DNA of 64,000 bases, from the NCBI GenBank assembly GCA_021156365.1, contig JAJNDK010000005.1, positions 124,001-188,000 of the forward strand, written 5' to 3'. The position numbers and the translations under genes are program-made. Below are positions 1-7,817 of this stretch, one piece after another; the first letter of the stretch is position 1, and each line of letters opens with the position of its first letter. This stretch comes from Bacteroidota bacterium. Its GTDB lineage: Bacteria; Bacteroidota; Bacteroidia; B-17B0; Aurantibacillaceae. The notes under the pieces are model-generated. The model made no database searches. It was not told the DNA's origin and saw only the letters and a list, made by a program, of their open reading frames with translations.

Positions 1-1
1 C

Positions 2-766
2 ATCCAGTATTCCTGCAACTCTTATTACAGCTATGTATTCAGAAGTATTGTGGATCAGCGGAAGTATCCCAAATTTAAAGATGGCTACCAACACTGGCGG
101 GATGCCGTCATGAGCTTTGGCGTGGGGAAAAAACTGAATTCGGATATTCCCTACGAACGCTCAGGGAATGTACCGAGCATCAAATACTATGACAAAGTTT
201 TCGGTCTGAACGGATGGCGTTCCAATACGATCGTGTCATTAGGGATCGGGCAGGCCGAGCTGCTGATTGCACCCGTGCAGATGGCCAATGTAATGTGCGC
301 CATCGCCAACAAAGGATATTACTATACACCACACACGGTAAGAGGAACTATTACGGGAAAACCGATCGATAAAAAATTCAGCGAGAAAAATTATACCATT
401 GTTCAAAACGATGTGTATTACAACAACGTGATCGAGGGGATGCAAAAAGTAGTGGAGTCGGGAACGGCAGCTGCCTCAAAGATCAAAGACATTGTAATCT
501 GCGGAAAAACCGGAACAGCTCAGAACCCGCACGGGGAAGATCACGCGGTATTCGTTGCCTTTGCCCCAAGAGACAATCCGAAGATCGCTATTGCCTGCAT
601 CGTAGAGAACGCCGGTTTCGGTGGAACATGGGCAGCGCCGATCTCCAGTCTCATGATCGAAAAATACATCAAAGGAAAAATATCACGCCCCGATATGGAA
701 AAACGAATGACAGAAGCGGATCTGATCTTAGGCAAAAATGTTCCGGTAGTAAAACCACACCTGTAG
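2..766 (+). CDS. mrdA: Penicillin-binding protein 2 (peptidoglycan transpeptidase), 3' part
   Basis: This is the C-terminal part of the elongation-specific D,D-transpeptidase that cross-links peptidoglycan together with the RodA glycosyltransferase. The frame is open from the first bases of the window, so the gene starts upstream; the GTG at 50 is an internal valine codon. The SxN motif of the penicillin-binding fold is read as SCN at bases 11-19 and the KTGT motif (KTGTAQ) at 506-517, so the active-site half is intact apart from the SxxK motif, which lies outside the window. The stop at 764-766 is followed one base later by the GTG start of rodA, which indicates one transcript and probably coupled translation. 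Family assignment is secure; the length cannot be judged. Confidence 0.95.
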   Translation: MQYSCNSYYSYVFRSIVDQRKYPKFKDGYQHWRDAVMSFGVGKKLNSDIPYERSGNVPSIKYYDKVFGLNGWRSNTIVSLGIGQAELLIAPVQMANVMCAIANKGYYYTPHTVRGTITGKPIDKKFSEKNYTIVQNDVYYNNVIEGMQKVVESGTAAASKIKDIVICGKTGTAQNPHGEDHAVFVAFAPRDNPKIAIACIVENAGFGGTWAAPISSLMIEKYIKGKISRPDMEKRMTEADLILGKNVPVVKPHL

Positions 767-767
767 A

Positions 768-2078
768 GTGAGAAAGGACGAAAGCAAATTATTCCATAAT
801 GTAGACCGTTGGACGATCTTCATTTATATCCTGCTCGTTTTTATGGGCTGGCTGAATATTTATGCGGCCGTATACAATGAAGAGCATAGCAATATCCTGG
901 ACATGTCGCAAAAATACGGAAAGCAATTGCTCTGGATCGGCGGTGCGGCTTTCCTCGCGGTCCTGATCCTCATTATTGACGCCGGTTTTTACACGGTGTT
1001 TGCATATGTCTTTTATGGCTTTCTTTTACTGGCCTGTATCGCAGTCCCCTTTATTGGCCGGCCAATAAAAGGAAGTAAGTCGTGGTTCGGCTTTGGTGGT
1101 TTTGGAGTTCAACCAGCGGAGTTCATGAAATTTGCCACCAACCTGGCCCTGGCAAAATTCCTGAGCAATGTAAACCTGGGCGATTGGAAAACTTCCAATT
1201 TTAGACTAAAGCTATCCTCTATTATCCGGAATTACAAAAATGTGCTCATTACATGTGCCATTATCTTTATTCCTGCCCTCGTGATCAAACAATTGCAGGA
1301 TGAGACAGGGCTGGCCATTGTGTTTGTTGCTTTTATTGTGGTCATGTTCCGGGAAGGACTTTCGATCAATTTTATTCTGATCGGTTTTCTTGCAGTGGCC
1401 CTGATGGTGATGGCCCTCCTGCTCAACAACCTTTATGTGTTTATAGGGATCGCAGGCGTTGCAGTATTGTGGTTTTTGTTCTCCCGCAAAAAAGTACGGA
1501 ACATTGTGATCATTTGCATCTGTACATTGGCTTCCTTTGCGCTTGTATGGGGAACCGATTATATTTATGACCATCTCGAAGATCACCAGAAAATACGGAT
1601 CGACTCTTACCTCGGGCGTTCCCGGGCCGATCTGAAAGGCGTTGATTTCAATGTGAACCAATCCAAAATAGCGATAGGTTCCGGAGGTTTTACCGGCAAA
1701 GGCTATCTGAAAGGCACACAAACCAAATACAATTTCGTGCCGGAGCAGGATACAGATTTTATTTTCTGCACAGTGGGCGAAGAATGGGGATTCTTAGGCA
1801 GCGCTTTTGTTATTCTCCTGCAGCTTTCCCTGATGATCCGACTGCTTTTTCTCTCCGAACGACAGCGCTCTCCATTCAGCCGGATCTACGGGTATGGAGT
1901 AGCCAGTATTCTGTTCTTTCACCTCACCGTCAACATCGGGATGACCATCGGGATGATGCCGGTGATAGGTATTCCCCTGCCCTTCTTTAGCTATGGCGGT
2001 TCTTCACTCTGGAGCTTTACCATCCTGCTTTTTATCTTTATCAAGCTCGACTCCCAGCGCTTGCTCATATTGAGATAA
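768..2078 (+). CDS. rodA: SEDS glycosyltransferase RodA
   Basis: RodA polymerises lipid II into glycan strands for cell elongation and works with PBP2, the gene directly upstream. The 436-residue protein is hydrophobic throughout with about ten predicted membrane helices. The SEDS signature near the C terminus is visible as PLPFFSYGGSSL, and the central QPAEFMKF segment is also typical. The GTG start at 768 lies one base after the mrdA stop, which supports this start and an mrdA-rodA operon. No terminator is obvious in the 137 bases that follow. The alternative SEDS paralogue FtsW is less likely because of the mrdA neighbour. Confidence 0.95.
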   Translation: MRKDESKLFHNVDRWTIFIYILLVFMGWLNIYAAVYNEEHSNILDMSQKYGKQLLWIGGAAFLAVLILIIDAGFYTVFAYVFYGFLLLACIAVPFIGRPIKGSKSWFGFGGFGVQPAEFMKFATNLALAKFLSNVNLGDWKTSNFRLKLSSIIRNYKNVLITCAIIFIPALVIKQLQDETGLAIVFVAFIVVMFREGLSINFILIGFLAVALMVMALLLNNLYVFIGIAGVAVLWFLFSRKKVRNIVIICICTLASFALVWGTDYIYDHLEDHQKIRIDSYLGRSRADLKGVDFNVNQSKIAIGSGGFTGKGYLKGTQTKYNFVPEQDTDFIFCTVGEEWGFLGSAFVILLQLSLMIRLLFLSERQRSPFSRIYGYGVASILFFHLTVNIGMTIGMMPVIGIPLPFFSYGGSSLWSFTILLFIFIKLDSQRLLILR

Positions 2079-2215
2079 CACCGGCCGGAGATCCATTCCC
2101 GGATTCCTTCACCATCTTTTTCGTTCCATTCACCCAGTCAAAGTCCTCAACAACCAATTTTGCTTATTTCCGGTTGAACTTCAATCTACATTAGATTAAA
2201 ATTAAACAAGCAACC

Positions 2216-3916
2216 ATGAAAAAGCAGTATCTCTCCAAAATAGCTCTTGCAGCTTTAGCATTTACATTCTGCGTTCACACCGCAGATGCACAATTGGGCA
2301 ATCTTAAGAATAAAGTGAAAAGTGCCGCAGGAAATGTAGGTGGAAACAATTCCGGTAACAGCAGCTCCTCCTCTTCAAGTACTACTACAAACGACAATAG
2401 TTCCAATACCGGAACCACTTCCTCCACACCTTTAAGCAATGTGACGAATGCCGGCAGTCCGGGATGGTACAAAGTAAGCGCTCCGACATGCGTATTCAGC
2501 AGCGATTACGGATTCGGCACTACAAAAACGGATTTCCAGCCGGGTGAAAATATTTTTGTGCGTTTTGCTTTCCCGAAATCTGTTGGTGAAACCTTCATGA
2601 CCGAATTAGGCCTTTCCAATATTCCCGGTACTGCGAAACTATCGCTTGTAGTGGCAAAGAACGCAGAAGACGAAAATCCGGTCGTGATCTATTCAGCCGA
2701 CATTATGACCAGTCGTTACACCAAAGACAATGTGATCGACTTCAGTCTCCAGGCTGATCAGAAAACCATTGAAACTATTGCCAACGGCACCGGCGATGTG
2801 GCTCAGAAAGTGTGCTTCAACTCGCAGGGTACTATGGGCAATACCGCGCTCAATGATGAATGGTTCCGCCAGGCAGCTCTGTTCCCGATCAGTGTCAAAG
2901 ACTGGGAAGTGTTCGTGGCCATCAGCCCATGGAACAATACCGATCCTGCAAAGGTGAAGCTGGTTACACTCTCCCAGAATAAATTCAAATACACCGTTAC
3001 AGCTGAGAATAAAAGCAAGCTGGCTGCCGGAATGAACATGTACGACAAACAACGCTTCGAAAAAACACCGGATGATGGTGTGGTAACAGGTGTTCACAAA
3101 AACAACGTGGAAAAGATCATATTTGCAAAAAATAAAATGACAAAAGATTTTGATGATGCTTCTGCTCTTAAAACATCTTTCGATAACCTTTCAGGTGGTC
3201 TCTATGCACGCCTGTACCTGAAGGAATCGATGAGAAACATATTTGCCAACGATGGTAACGGTAAAGACGTAAGTGATGTGGATTACCGGATTGATTTTTA
3301 TGTGGATGGCAATAAAGAAATGAGCTGCTGGAGCATTGACCGGCTAATGCAGGAAGATGCGTTGAAACGCACATCCTGGGCAATAGCACTTGCTCCTAAC
3401 CAGAAAGAGGATGAGGACATGAATCCTAAGATGACTGAACGTTTTGCCTATGTGATCTCCGAGCTGAAACCCGGGAAACACAAGATCAAAATGATCGCAA
3501 AATACGGAGGAGTGGTAGAAACACAAAAAGTAATAGCAGAAGGCGAGTTTGAAATTAATATCGCCGCCGCAGAAAGAGATGCATTTGCCGTGAAATATGG
3601 CGCACACCTGCCACAGAAAGGCGCACTGGAAGATGCTGCATTGGAAGCACAGGTAAAAAAACTATGTGATCCGAGTGTGAAAAATGTTCGCTGCCCGAAA
3701 GTGTGGGAAAACAGGACCAATGCATTCGGATCGATCACACATCGCGTCACGATCGTTCACACCGGGTATATTGACAAAACCGGTCGTTCGAAACAAGGCT
3801 CGTTCATGATCGAACAGGTGAAAATGAGCAACGGATGGGACAAAGCACAATACTCTACACGTGAAAGCATGTGGTACGGAGTTGAAGAATATTTACCACT
3901 ACAGAATAATAAATAA
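2216..3916 (+). CDS. Exported protein of unknown function with Ser-rich linker
   Basis: I do not recognise a family. The 566-residue protein starts with a clear Sec signal peptide (basic start, hydrophobic core, ending in ADA before QLG). Residues about 40-76 form a low-complexity Gly/Asn/Ser/Thr linker including a run of seven serines. The rest is a mixed polar region with no membrane segment and no T9SS sorting domain at the end, so a periplasmic or surface location without covalent sorting is likely. It stands alone: 137 bases separate it from rodA, and a strong hairpin terminator follows. A short perfect inverted repeat (AATCTA-cat-TAGATT, 2183-2197) sits just upstream of the start. The long minus-strand frames inside it are judged to be shadows. 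Confidence 0.85.
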   Translation: MKKQYLSKIALAALAFTFCVHTADAQLGNLKNKVKSAAGNVGGNNSGNSSSSSSSTTTNDNSSNTGTTSSTPLSNVTNAGSPGWYKVSAPTCVFSSDYGFGTTKTDFQPGENIFVRFAFPKSVGETFMTELGLSNIPGTAKLSLVVAKNAEDENPVVIYSADIMTSRYTKDNVIDFSLQADQKTIETIANGTGDVAQKVCFNSQGTMGNTALNDEWFRQAALFPISVKDWEVFVAISPWNNTDPAKVKLVTLSQNKFKYTVTAENKSKLAAGMNMYDKQRFEKTPDDGVVTGVHKNNVEKIIFAKNKMTKDFDDASALKTSFDNLSGGLYARLYLKESMRNIFANDGNGKDVSDVDYRIDFYVDGNKEMSCWSIDRLMQEDALKRTSWAIALAPNQKEDEDMNPKMTERFAYVISELKPGKHKIKMIAKYGGVVETQKVIAEGEFEINIAAAERDAFAVKYGAHLPQKGALEDAALEAQVKKLCDPSVKNVRCPKVWENRTNAFGSITHRVTIVHTGYIDKTGRSKQGSFMIEQVKMSNGWDKAQYSTRESMWYGVEEYLPLQNNK

Positions 3917-3931
3917 ACCAAAACCGATAGA

Positions 3932-3964
3932 AGCGGGAAGTTTTCAGGTACTTCCCGTTTTTAT
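3932..3964 (+). terminator. Intrinsic terminator after the 2216-3916 gene
   Basis: An eight-base perfect stem (cgggaagt at 3934-3941 with acttcccg at 3950-3957) with an eight-base loop is followed by a run of Ts. It lies 17 bases past the stop codon and 22 bases before the next start. Confidence 0.85.
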
Positions 3965-3985
3965 TCAAATCAAAAAACTACGGAC

Positions 3986-4657
3986 ATGAATACAATTAAA
4001 ATGGCGCTACTGTTAGTTGTTTTACTGGTAACAGGAGCTAATGCGCAAACGTACAAAAACGGTGAAAAGCTGATGGCTTTTGAAGACGATGACAATCTGT
4101 GGTACGAGGCAACCATACTCGAAGCCGGAGCTACACACAGCAAAATACACTGGGAGGGATTTTCGGCAGAGTATGATGAGACCCTAACCAATAAAAGGTT
4201 TTGGAGAAAAGGCGATCCTTTTTTGGCGGGCGATGAGCTGCAGGGAATGGAAACCGATGGCAAATGGTATAATATCAAAATTTTAAAAAATGGTACGGGA
4301 ACCGAAAAATACCTCATTCACTGGGCAGGATTCAGCAGCGATTACGACCGGTATCTCTCTTACGATTCTATAAGACTACCAACAAAAGCCAATACTATTC
4401 CTAAACCCGCTTCTAATGCATCACAAAGCGGTTCAGCATCCGCAACCCGGATTTCCGTAGTATACCTCGAAAACAAAACCGGACAAACGATAAGCTGGTC
4501 TATCAGTGGTGATGGAATGAGCAATTCCGGAACAATTTATAAAGGTCAAAAGTCAAATATCAGTCGCGCCCCGATAGGAGCAACACTGTATGTGAACAAA
4601 CAAGCCTATATCAAGATCTCAGGCTCACACGACGGGCAAACTATAGTAATAAAATAA
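3986..4657 (+). CDS. Secreted protein with two Tudor/chromobarrel-like repeats
   Basis: The 223-residue product has a signal peptide (cleavage after ANA, about residue 21). Residues about 24-130 hold two tandem repeats of about 52 residues. In each, a WY(E/N)xxIL strand is followed by a (K/L)IHW(E/A)GFS(A/S)(E/D)YD strand, the pattern seen in Tudor-knot, Agenet and MRG chromobarrel folds, where a barrel with aromatic residues binds modified peptides or nucleic acid. A linker rich in Ser, Ala and Pro follows, then a C-terminal beta-rich domain (about 155-223). The fold assignment is by pattern and should be treated as likely; the ligand is unknown. It follows a terminator and is 19 bases upstream of an OB-fold-like lipoprotein, with which it may be co-transcribed. 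Confidence 0.85.
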   Translation: MNTIKMALLLVVLLVTGANAQTYKNGEKLMAFEDDDNLWYEATILEAGATHSKIHWEGFSAEYDETLTNKRFWRKGDPFLAGDELQGMETDGKWYNIKILKNGTGTEKYLIHWAGFSSDYDRYLSYDSIRLPTKANTIPKPASNASQSGSASATRISVVYLENKTGQTISWSISGDGMSNSGTIYKGQKSNISRAPIGATLYVNKQAYIKISGSHDGQTIVIK

Positions 4658-4676
4658 GTCTCATAAAACAAAAACA

Positions 4677-5465
4677 ATGAAAAAAATCCTTATTCCCATT
4701 TGTACAATTGTCTTGATCTCCTGCGGAAACAAAGCTGAAGGAGAAGCAAATGCTGCAACAGATTCCACAAAAACAGAAAACGCTGTTGCCACCAATAATA
4801 TCCTGGATCCGGTGAGCGGAGACTTTTCCAAACCGATCGATCCGTTCCAGCTGAAAGAATCGATGATGGCTTGTTACAACAAAGAGATCCAGCTGGTGAT
4901 CTACCCGATCCCCTTTTTCGACACGGATAAGTTTGCCCAGGACCAGGCTGCGACAGTAATGGCTGACAGTAAAGACAAAACCATAAGCATCAATTTCAAA
5001 ACGCTGCCGGACATTGAATTTACAAGGAATACACCTTTTGTTATCAAATGCAAGCTTAAAGAAATATCTATATGGAATGACAAAAAAGAACTGCTTATTA
5101 TCGATGCAGAACTGGTAGGCGAAGCAAAAAACGTGAAAACAGAAACGTTTAATGCGTCTACATTTACGCCAGCCGCCGTATATAACTCCAAAGATGTATT
5201 GGCAAACGTTCTCGCCTGGAATGGCAAACAGGTGACTATTATAGGAGATTATAATGGTACTACCACATCCAAAAGACCTGACGGTTCGATCATGGAGCTG
5301 CGTGCCGATATCACGGATGCTGGCGGGAATTCGACTGTCGGCTGCAATTTCACGGAAGATCCGGCGATCGAAGCAGGAGCCCGGGGCATAAAGATCAGTG
5401 GCAAAACAGACCTTGTGATGCATTACGATAACCCTTACCTCAACAACTGCCAGGTAGTCAAATAA
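4677..5465 (+). CDS. Lipoprotein with OB-fold-like domain
   Basis: The 262-residue protein begins with a lipoprotein signal peptide; the lipobox LISC gives Cys at about residue 16, followed by GNK. The C-terminal half contains the segment LAWNGKQVTIIGDYNG, which resembles the start of the tRNA_anti-like OB-fold domains common in Bacteroidota exported proteins. The N-terminal half may be a second, divergent copy, because it also has a short helix followed by a strand with KCKLKEI. No catalytic motif is visible. It lies 19 bases after the Tudor-like gene and is followed by a hairpin terminator. A longer open frame on the opposite strand covers it completely but has no signal or family features. 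Function unknown. Confidence 0.85.
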   Translation: MKKILIPICTIVLISCGNKAEGEANAATDSTKTENAVATNNILDPVSGDFSKPIDPFQLKESMMACYNKEIQLVIYPIPFFDTDKFAQDQAATVMADSKDKTISINFKTLPDIEFTRNTPFVIKCKLKEISIWNDKKELLIIDAELVGEAKNVKTETFNASTFTPAAVYNSKDVLANVLAWNGKQVTIIGDYNGTTTSKRPDGSIMELRADITDAGGNSTVGCNFTEDPAIEAGARGIKISGKTDLVMHYDNPYLNNCQVVK

Positions 5466-5490
5466 GACCCCACACACGCTAAAACCGCTA

Positions 5491-5530
5491 AAGCCTCCGG
5501 TCCCGATCCAAAAGGGATACGGGGCTTTTT
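5491..5530 (+). terminator. Intrinsic terminator after the OB-fold lipoprotein gene
   Basis: The segment aagcctccggtccc pairs imperfectly with gggatacggggctt across a short A-rich loop and is followed by a T-run. It lies about 26 bases past the stop codon. Confidence 0.65.
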
Positions 5531-5617
5531 CATTTTCCGGCAGATCTGTTACTTTCTGCCACTCTTTTCGTTAAACCCAATACAACTTATTTTTACTACC
5601 TTTAAGCGGTCTTATCT

Positions 5618-6604
5618 ATGAGCGATCATTACAGCATACTCGGACTCACAAAAAACGCTACGAACGCAGAAATAAAAACTGCTTACCGACGGCTTGTTAA
5701 AGTGTATCATCCTGATAAAAATCCAAATAATCCCGGCGCTGTTGAAAAATTCCGCCTGATCCAGGAAGCGTACGATACCCTAAGCGACAGCAGCAAACGT
5801 ACGAAATATGACCACAAAGTAAATTATTCGTCGTATGCCTATTCCTATGGTGGATCTACTACCCAGGAGCAAAATCAAACAAAGACCCGCACAAAAAAAT
5901 ACACCTTCACGGATGAGGATCTGAAACGGCGACAGTATTACAAAGAGCATTACAAACAGAATCCGAAACAAAAGACGAATACTGCAGAACAAAAAAAGGC
6001 GTATAACGAGGTAAAATATATCCTGTTCTCCGTCCCGATTGCCATTGCGCTCCTGTTTTTTATCATCAACATCTATAACCGAGAGAAAACAGAAGATAAA
6101 AAAACACTTCCCGCACTTATACAAAAACAAGAGTCTCCTGCAGAGGCAGTTCCTGTGGAAGAAAAAACCGCTGTTACAACGGGTGCGGAGCCATACAATT
6201 ATCTTTTCGGAAGCCCGAAAATAGACCGGCGCACATTACAGGTAGTGCAGGTAACCAACTGGTCGGGAATGGATGCAGTGGTATGCGTGGTAGATGCCAA
6301 AACCAACAAGCCGGTGAGGAATTATTTTGTAGGCAACAATTATAACATCTTATACGAATACCTGCCGGAAGGAACGTACTACCTGCGTAATTATGTAGGT
6401 AAGACCTTCAACAAGACAAAAAAACATCCGGAACAAACGACTGTGAGCGGTGTTTTTGAAGGTGAGTCGCAGTTCCAGACATTTCCGAAAGATACATTTG
6501 TCATCAGTCTCAGCCGGCACGATACGCTGGCCCGTGATATTGCTTTTATAAAAAATCCGAAAAGCAAAAACATCATCGACGCGAAAACTTTTTTCAGCTT
6601 ATAA
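5618..6604 (+). CDS. Membrane-anchored J-domain (DnaJ-like) protein
   Basis: Residues 1-70 form a complete J domain with the HPD tripeptide at residues 31-33, which stimulates the ATPase of an Hsp70 (DnaK) partner. There is no Gly/Phe region and no zinc-finger domain, so this is a class III J protein. A basic, Gln- and Lys-rich stretch (about 85-130) precedes one membrane helix (about 133-153). The remaining 170 residues should then lie outside the cytoplasm and are of unknown fold. A cytoplasmic J domain tethered to the inner membrane suggests recruitment of DnaK to the membrane, which is an inference. Its stop overlaps the end of the convergent dehydrogenase gene by six bases. Confidence 0.9.
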   Translation: MSDHYSILGLTKNATNAEIKTAYRRLVKVYHPDKNPNNPGAVEKFRLIQEAYDTLSDSSKRTKYDHKVNYSSYAYSYGGSTTQEQNQTKTRTKKYTFTDEDLKRRQYYKEHYKQNPKQKTNTAEQKKAYNEVKYILFSVPIAIALLFFIINIYNREKTEDKKTLPALIQKQESPAEAVPVEEKTAVTTGAEPYNYLFGSPKIDRRTLQVVQVTNWSGMDAVVCVVDAKTNKPVRNYFVGNNYNILYEYLPEGTYYLRNYVGKTFNKTKKHPEQTTVSGVFEGESQFQTFPKDTFVISLSRHDTLARDIAFIKNPKSKNIIDAKTFFSL

Positions 6605-7435
6605 TTCCTTTGGAAAATCCGCAGCAATTGTTGTTTCTTCCCAGGAGTCATAATCGTGTTGAAGGGCTTCCAGTTTAAGACGTGCATTTTTCAGTGCTGC
6701 AGCCCCTAACAATAAACGTAAAGGAGGATTCTTTGATTCTACCGCTTTCACCATAGCTTTGGCAGCACGCACCGGATCACCGGGCTGATTTCCACTGTAT
6801 CCCCTGATCGAATCTTTATTGGCACCTGCCGTTGTAGCGTAATCATCGATTATTATCTTACTGTTCTTTGCAGATCGCCCTGCCCAATCCGTACGGAAAC
6901 CGCTTGGTGCGATCACCGTTACCCGGATCCCGAGAGGAGCTACTTCTTTGTACAACGATTCGGATAAACCGTCCACTGCATATTTAGTGGCATTGTAAAA
7001 ACCAACTGCCGGAAAGCTAACCAGTCCTCCGATAGATGCCACATTCAGGATGTGCCCGCTCCTTTGATGCCGCATATGCGGAAGAACTTCACAGATCATT
7101 TTGCTCAACCCGAAAAAATTGATCTCAAACATACGTCTTATCTCTTCATCTTCACTTTCCTCGATCGCTCCGAAATACCCGATACCTGCATTGTTCACCA
7201 ACACATCGATCCGGCCGAAACGTTCGATCGCTTCCTTCACTGCGGCTGCAATTTCGCCCGGCTTTGTTACATCCAGCCGTACCGCAAGCGCATGATCTTC
7301 CCCTGCCACAATATCTTCCACATCTGCAATATTGCGCGCTGTTACCACTGCACTATAACCCTGCTGTAATACATATTTTGCCAGCTCTCTCCCGAATCCT
7401 GAGGAGCAACCCGTGATAAACCATACTTTTTTCAT
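6599..7435 (-). CDS. Short-chain dehydrogenase/reductase (SDR)
   Basis: A classical NAD(P)-dependent SDR of 278 residues. The cofactor motif TGxxxGxG is read as TGCSSGFG at residues 8-15, NNAG is present at about residue 85, and the catalytic Tyr-Lys pair is in YNATK, preceded by the catalytic Ser in NVASIGG. The substrate cannot be told from sequence; relatives with this TGCSSGFG start are usually annotated only as oxidoreductases. It is transcribed alone and converges on the J-domain gene. An exact TAnnTTTG element lies 22 bases upstream of the start. Confidence 0.92.
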   Translation of the reverse strand: MKKVWFITGCSSGFGRELAKYVLQQGYSAVVTARNIADVEDIVAGEDHALAVRLDVTKPGEIAAAVKEAIERFGRIDVLVNNAGIGYFGAIEESEDEEIRRMFEINFFGLSKMICEVLPHMRHQRSGHILNVASIGGLVSFPAVGFYNATKYAVDGLSESLYKEVAPLGIRVTVIAPSGFRTDWAGRSAKNSKIIIDDYATTAGANKDSIRGYSGNQPGDPVRAAKAMVKAVESKNPPLRLLLGAAALKNARLKLEALQHDYDSWEETTIAADFPKEL

Positions 7436-7457
7436 TCCGTCTGATTTTGTTATGCTT

Positions 7458-7465
7458 CAAAAATA
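7458..7465 (-). promoter_or_regulatory. -7 element for the SDR gene
   Basis: The minus strand reads TATTTTTG, an exact match to the Bacteroidota TAnnTTTG -7 box, 22 bases before the ATG. No clear -33 TTTG box was found. Confidence 0.5.
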
Positions 7466-7551
7466 CATATAAATCAGGAAGCTGCCGAAATTCCGTCCAC
7501 ACTATTCTCCGGATTTCAGCTTCTGAAAAAAATTCAGCGCTTCATGGAAAT

Positions 7552-7584
7552 TTTGGCAGAAAATGTAACAAGGAATATAATTTG
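7552..7584 (+). promoter_or_regulatory. Candidate promoter for the 62-residue membrane protein
   Basis: TTTG at 7552-7555 is followed after 20 bases by TATAATTTG (7576-7584), close to the Bacteroidota TTTG-(19-21)-TAnnTTTG consensus with one extra base in the -7 box. The predicted start of transcription is about 30 bases before the ATG at 7621. Confidence 0.45.
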
Positions 7585-7620
7585 TATTGTGAAAATCCGA
7601 AAATTTTAAAACCAAAAGCT

Positions 7621-7809
7621 ATGAACCTCTTAACAATAGGCTTGCTTATTGCGGCTCTGATCTCTTTGATTTTAATGATCCTGCTGATCGCAGAGCGCGA
7701 ACATTTTTCTGAAACCGATCTCCCGAAGGAGCGAGAAAAAAACACAGATCCTGAAAACAGTTCAAGTGATGAATATGGGGATCTTTCGGGAGGACTGATG
7801 GGGATTTAG
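7621..7809 (+). CDS. Small single-helix membrane protein
   Basis: The 62-residue product starts MNLLTIGLL and has one N-terminal membrane helix (about residues 3-26), then an acidic, charged tail rich in Glu, Asp and Ser that ends in a short Gly-rich stretch. I chose the ATG at 7621 because a promoter-like sequence ends at 7584; the frame is open further upstream to 7447, but that part has no protein-like character. No family is recognised. It is monocistronic and faces the convergent barrel gene nine bases away. The gene is plausible but not certain. Confidence 0.6.
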   Translation: MNLLTIGLLIAALISLILMILLIAEREHFSETDLPKEREKNTDPENSSSDEYGDLSGGLMGI

Positions 7810-7817
7810 ATCCGGTT

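Noticed and set aside
1212-1721. 169-residue minus-strand frame inside rodA
   Set aside because: rodA is certain, and this frame is rich in His and Asn as expected from the reverse of hydrophobic codons.
4641-5477. 278-residue open frame on the minus strand, longer than the 262-residue gene it overlaps
   Set aside because: The plus-strand product has a clear lipobox and OB-fold-like segment and lies between other plus-strand genes. The minus-strand frame is Phe-, Cys- and Ile-rich without signal or family features.
7447-7620. 58-codon upstream extension of the 62-residue membrane protein
   Set aside because: A promoter-like sequence lies inside it, and its sequence has no protein-like character; the ATG at 7621 is preferred.
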